DNA of 5,497 bases from Deltaproteobacteria bacterium (GTDB taxonomy: Bacteria; Desulfobacterota; Binatia; UBA9968), in assembly GCA_005879435.1 (NCBI GenBank), contig VBKX01000445.1:1-5497 (forward strand). Direction: 5' to 3'. This document shows positions 5,279-5,497 of this stretch, one piece after another (position 1 is the first letter of the stretch; the number at the start of each line of letters is the position of its first letter). A program made the translations under genes and the position numbers. The notes beneath the pieces were generated by a model. It was not told the origin of the DNA, searched no databases, and saw only the letters and a program-made list of their open reading frames with translations.

Positions 5279-5497
5279 ATGAAAATTTATGATATCTCTC
5301 TCACTCTTTCGCCTGAATCCATTCGCTGGGTGACGGCGCAGCCGCTCGAGCTGAACGGGCGCAAGCGCATGAGCAAGGGCGACGCCAATAATTCATCATC
5401 GATTCACACGAGTGTCCACGCCGGCACCCATGTCGACGCGCCGTTTCATTTCGTGCCCGATGGCATGACGATCGAGTCGCTTCCGCTGGAAACTTTC
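5279..5497 (+). CDS. Cyclase-family metal-dependent hydrolase (kynurenine formamidase-like), 3' partial
   Basis: ATG 5279 follows AGAGGAGG (5264-5271) with a 7-base spacer, better placed than the out-of-frame ATG at 5274. The 73 visible residues start MKIYDISLTLSPE, the usual opening of the cyclase family (KynB, isatin hydrolase and similar enzymes), and contain the metal-binding motif HAGTHVDAPFHF at residues 47-58; His47, His51 and Asp53 would bind zinc or manganese, and His57 is the usual catalytic or ligand residue. Family members hydrolyse amides or cyclic amides and are about 210-270 residues long, so most of the protein is beyond the right edge. No other tryptophan-catabolism gene is visible, so a kynurenine role is not supported specifically. 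It is 55 bases after the transporter and appears to have its own promoter. Confidence 0.88.
   Translation, partial: MKIYDISLTLSPESIRWVTAQPLELNGRKRMSKGDANNSSSIHTSVHAGTHVDAPFHFVPDGMTIESLPLETF

Noticed and set aside
1..5497. CRISPR array, tRNA, rRNA or insertion-sequence transposase
   Set aside because: No spaced direct-repeat array, cloverleaf, rRNA-like stretch or transposase motif was seen; the repeats present are short inverted intergenic elements.

Overview
The window looks like a piece of a GC-rich bacterial chromosome, probably an uncultured soil or sediment lineage. The dispersed hairpin repeats (1139-1219 and 4091-4173), the CoxG-like protein, the split thiamine-diphosphate (TPP) enzyme and a possible selenoprotein would fit a deltaproteobacterial or Binatia-like genome, but there is no marker gene, so this assignment is only an inference. 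All recognisable genes lie on the + strand.

Layout: (1) 1-541, the 3' part of an AhpC/TSA-type peroxiredoxin-like gene with two interruptions: a UGA exactly where the first Cys of a CxxC redox motif belongs (120-122), and a one-base frameshift near 383. (2) A well-formed sigma70-type promoter at 599-627 drives a CoxG-like SRPBCC protein (661-1113). (3) A hairpin-pair repeat (1139-1219). (4) A GMC flavin oxidoreductase (1269-2739), broken by an internal deletion of roughly 20 codons near 1911. (5) An inverted pair of heptamer arrays (2745-2820). (6) A tightly coupled two-gene TPP enzyme: PYR-domain subunit (2844-3353) and PP-domain subunit (3356-3922), resembling sulfopyruvate/phosphonopyruvate decarboxylases. 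(7) About 300 bp without a convincing gene, carrying a second hairpin-pair repeat. (8) A possible 41-codon ORF (4226-4351) that overlaps by ATGA a 10-TM EamA/DMT transporter (4348-5223). (9) A second promoter with the same -35, spacer length and -10 as the first (5230-5258), followed by the start of a cyclase-family (kynurenine-formamidase-like) metal hydrolase cut by the right edge.

Taken together, an alcohol-oxidising flavoenzyme, a 2-oxoacid-type TPP enzyme, a small-molecule exporter/importer and a metal hydrolase suggest catabolism of a small organic acid or alcohol, but the substrate cannot be read from the sequence. The most interesting signals are the possible selenocysteine codon in the peroxiredoxin-like gene, the matching promoters at the two ends, and two structured repeat families in the intergenic spaces. 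Two genes are frame-disrupted, so either assembly error or recent gene decay must be considered.
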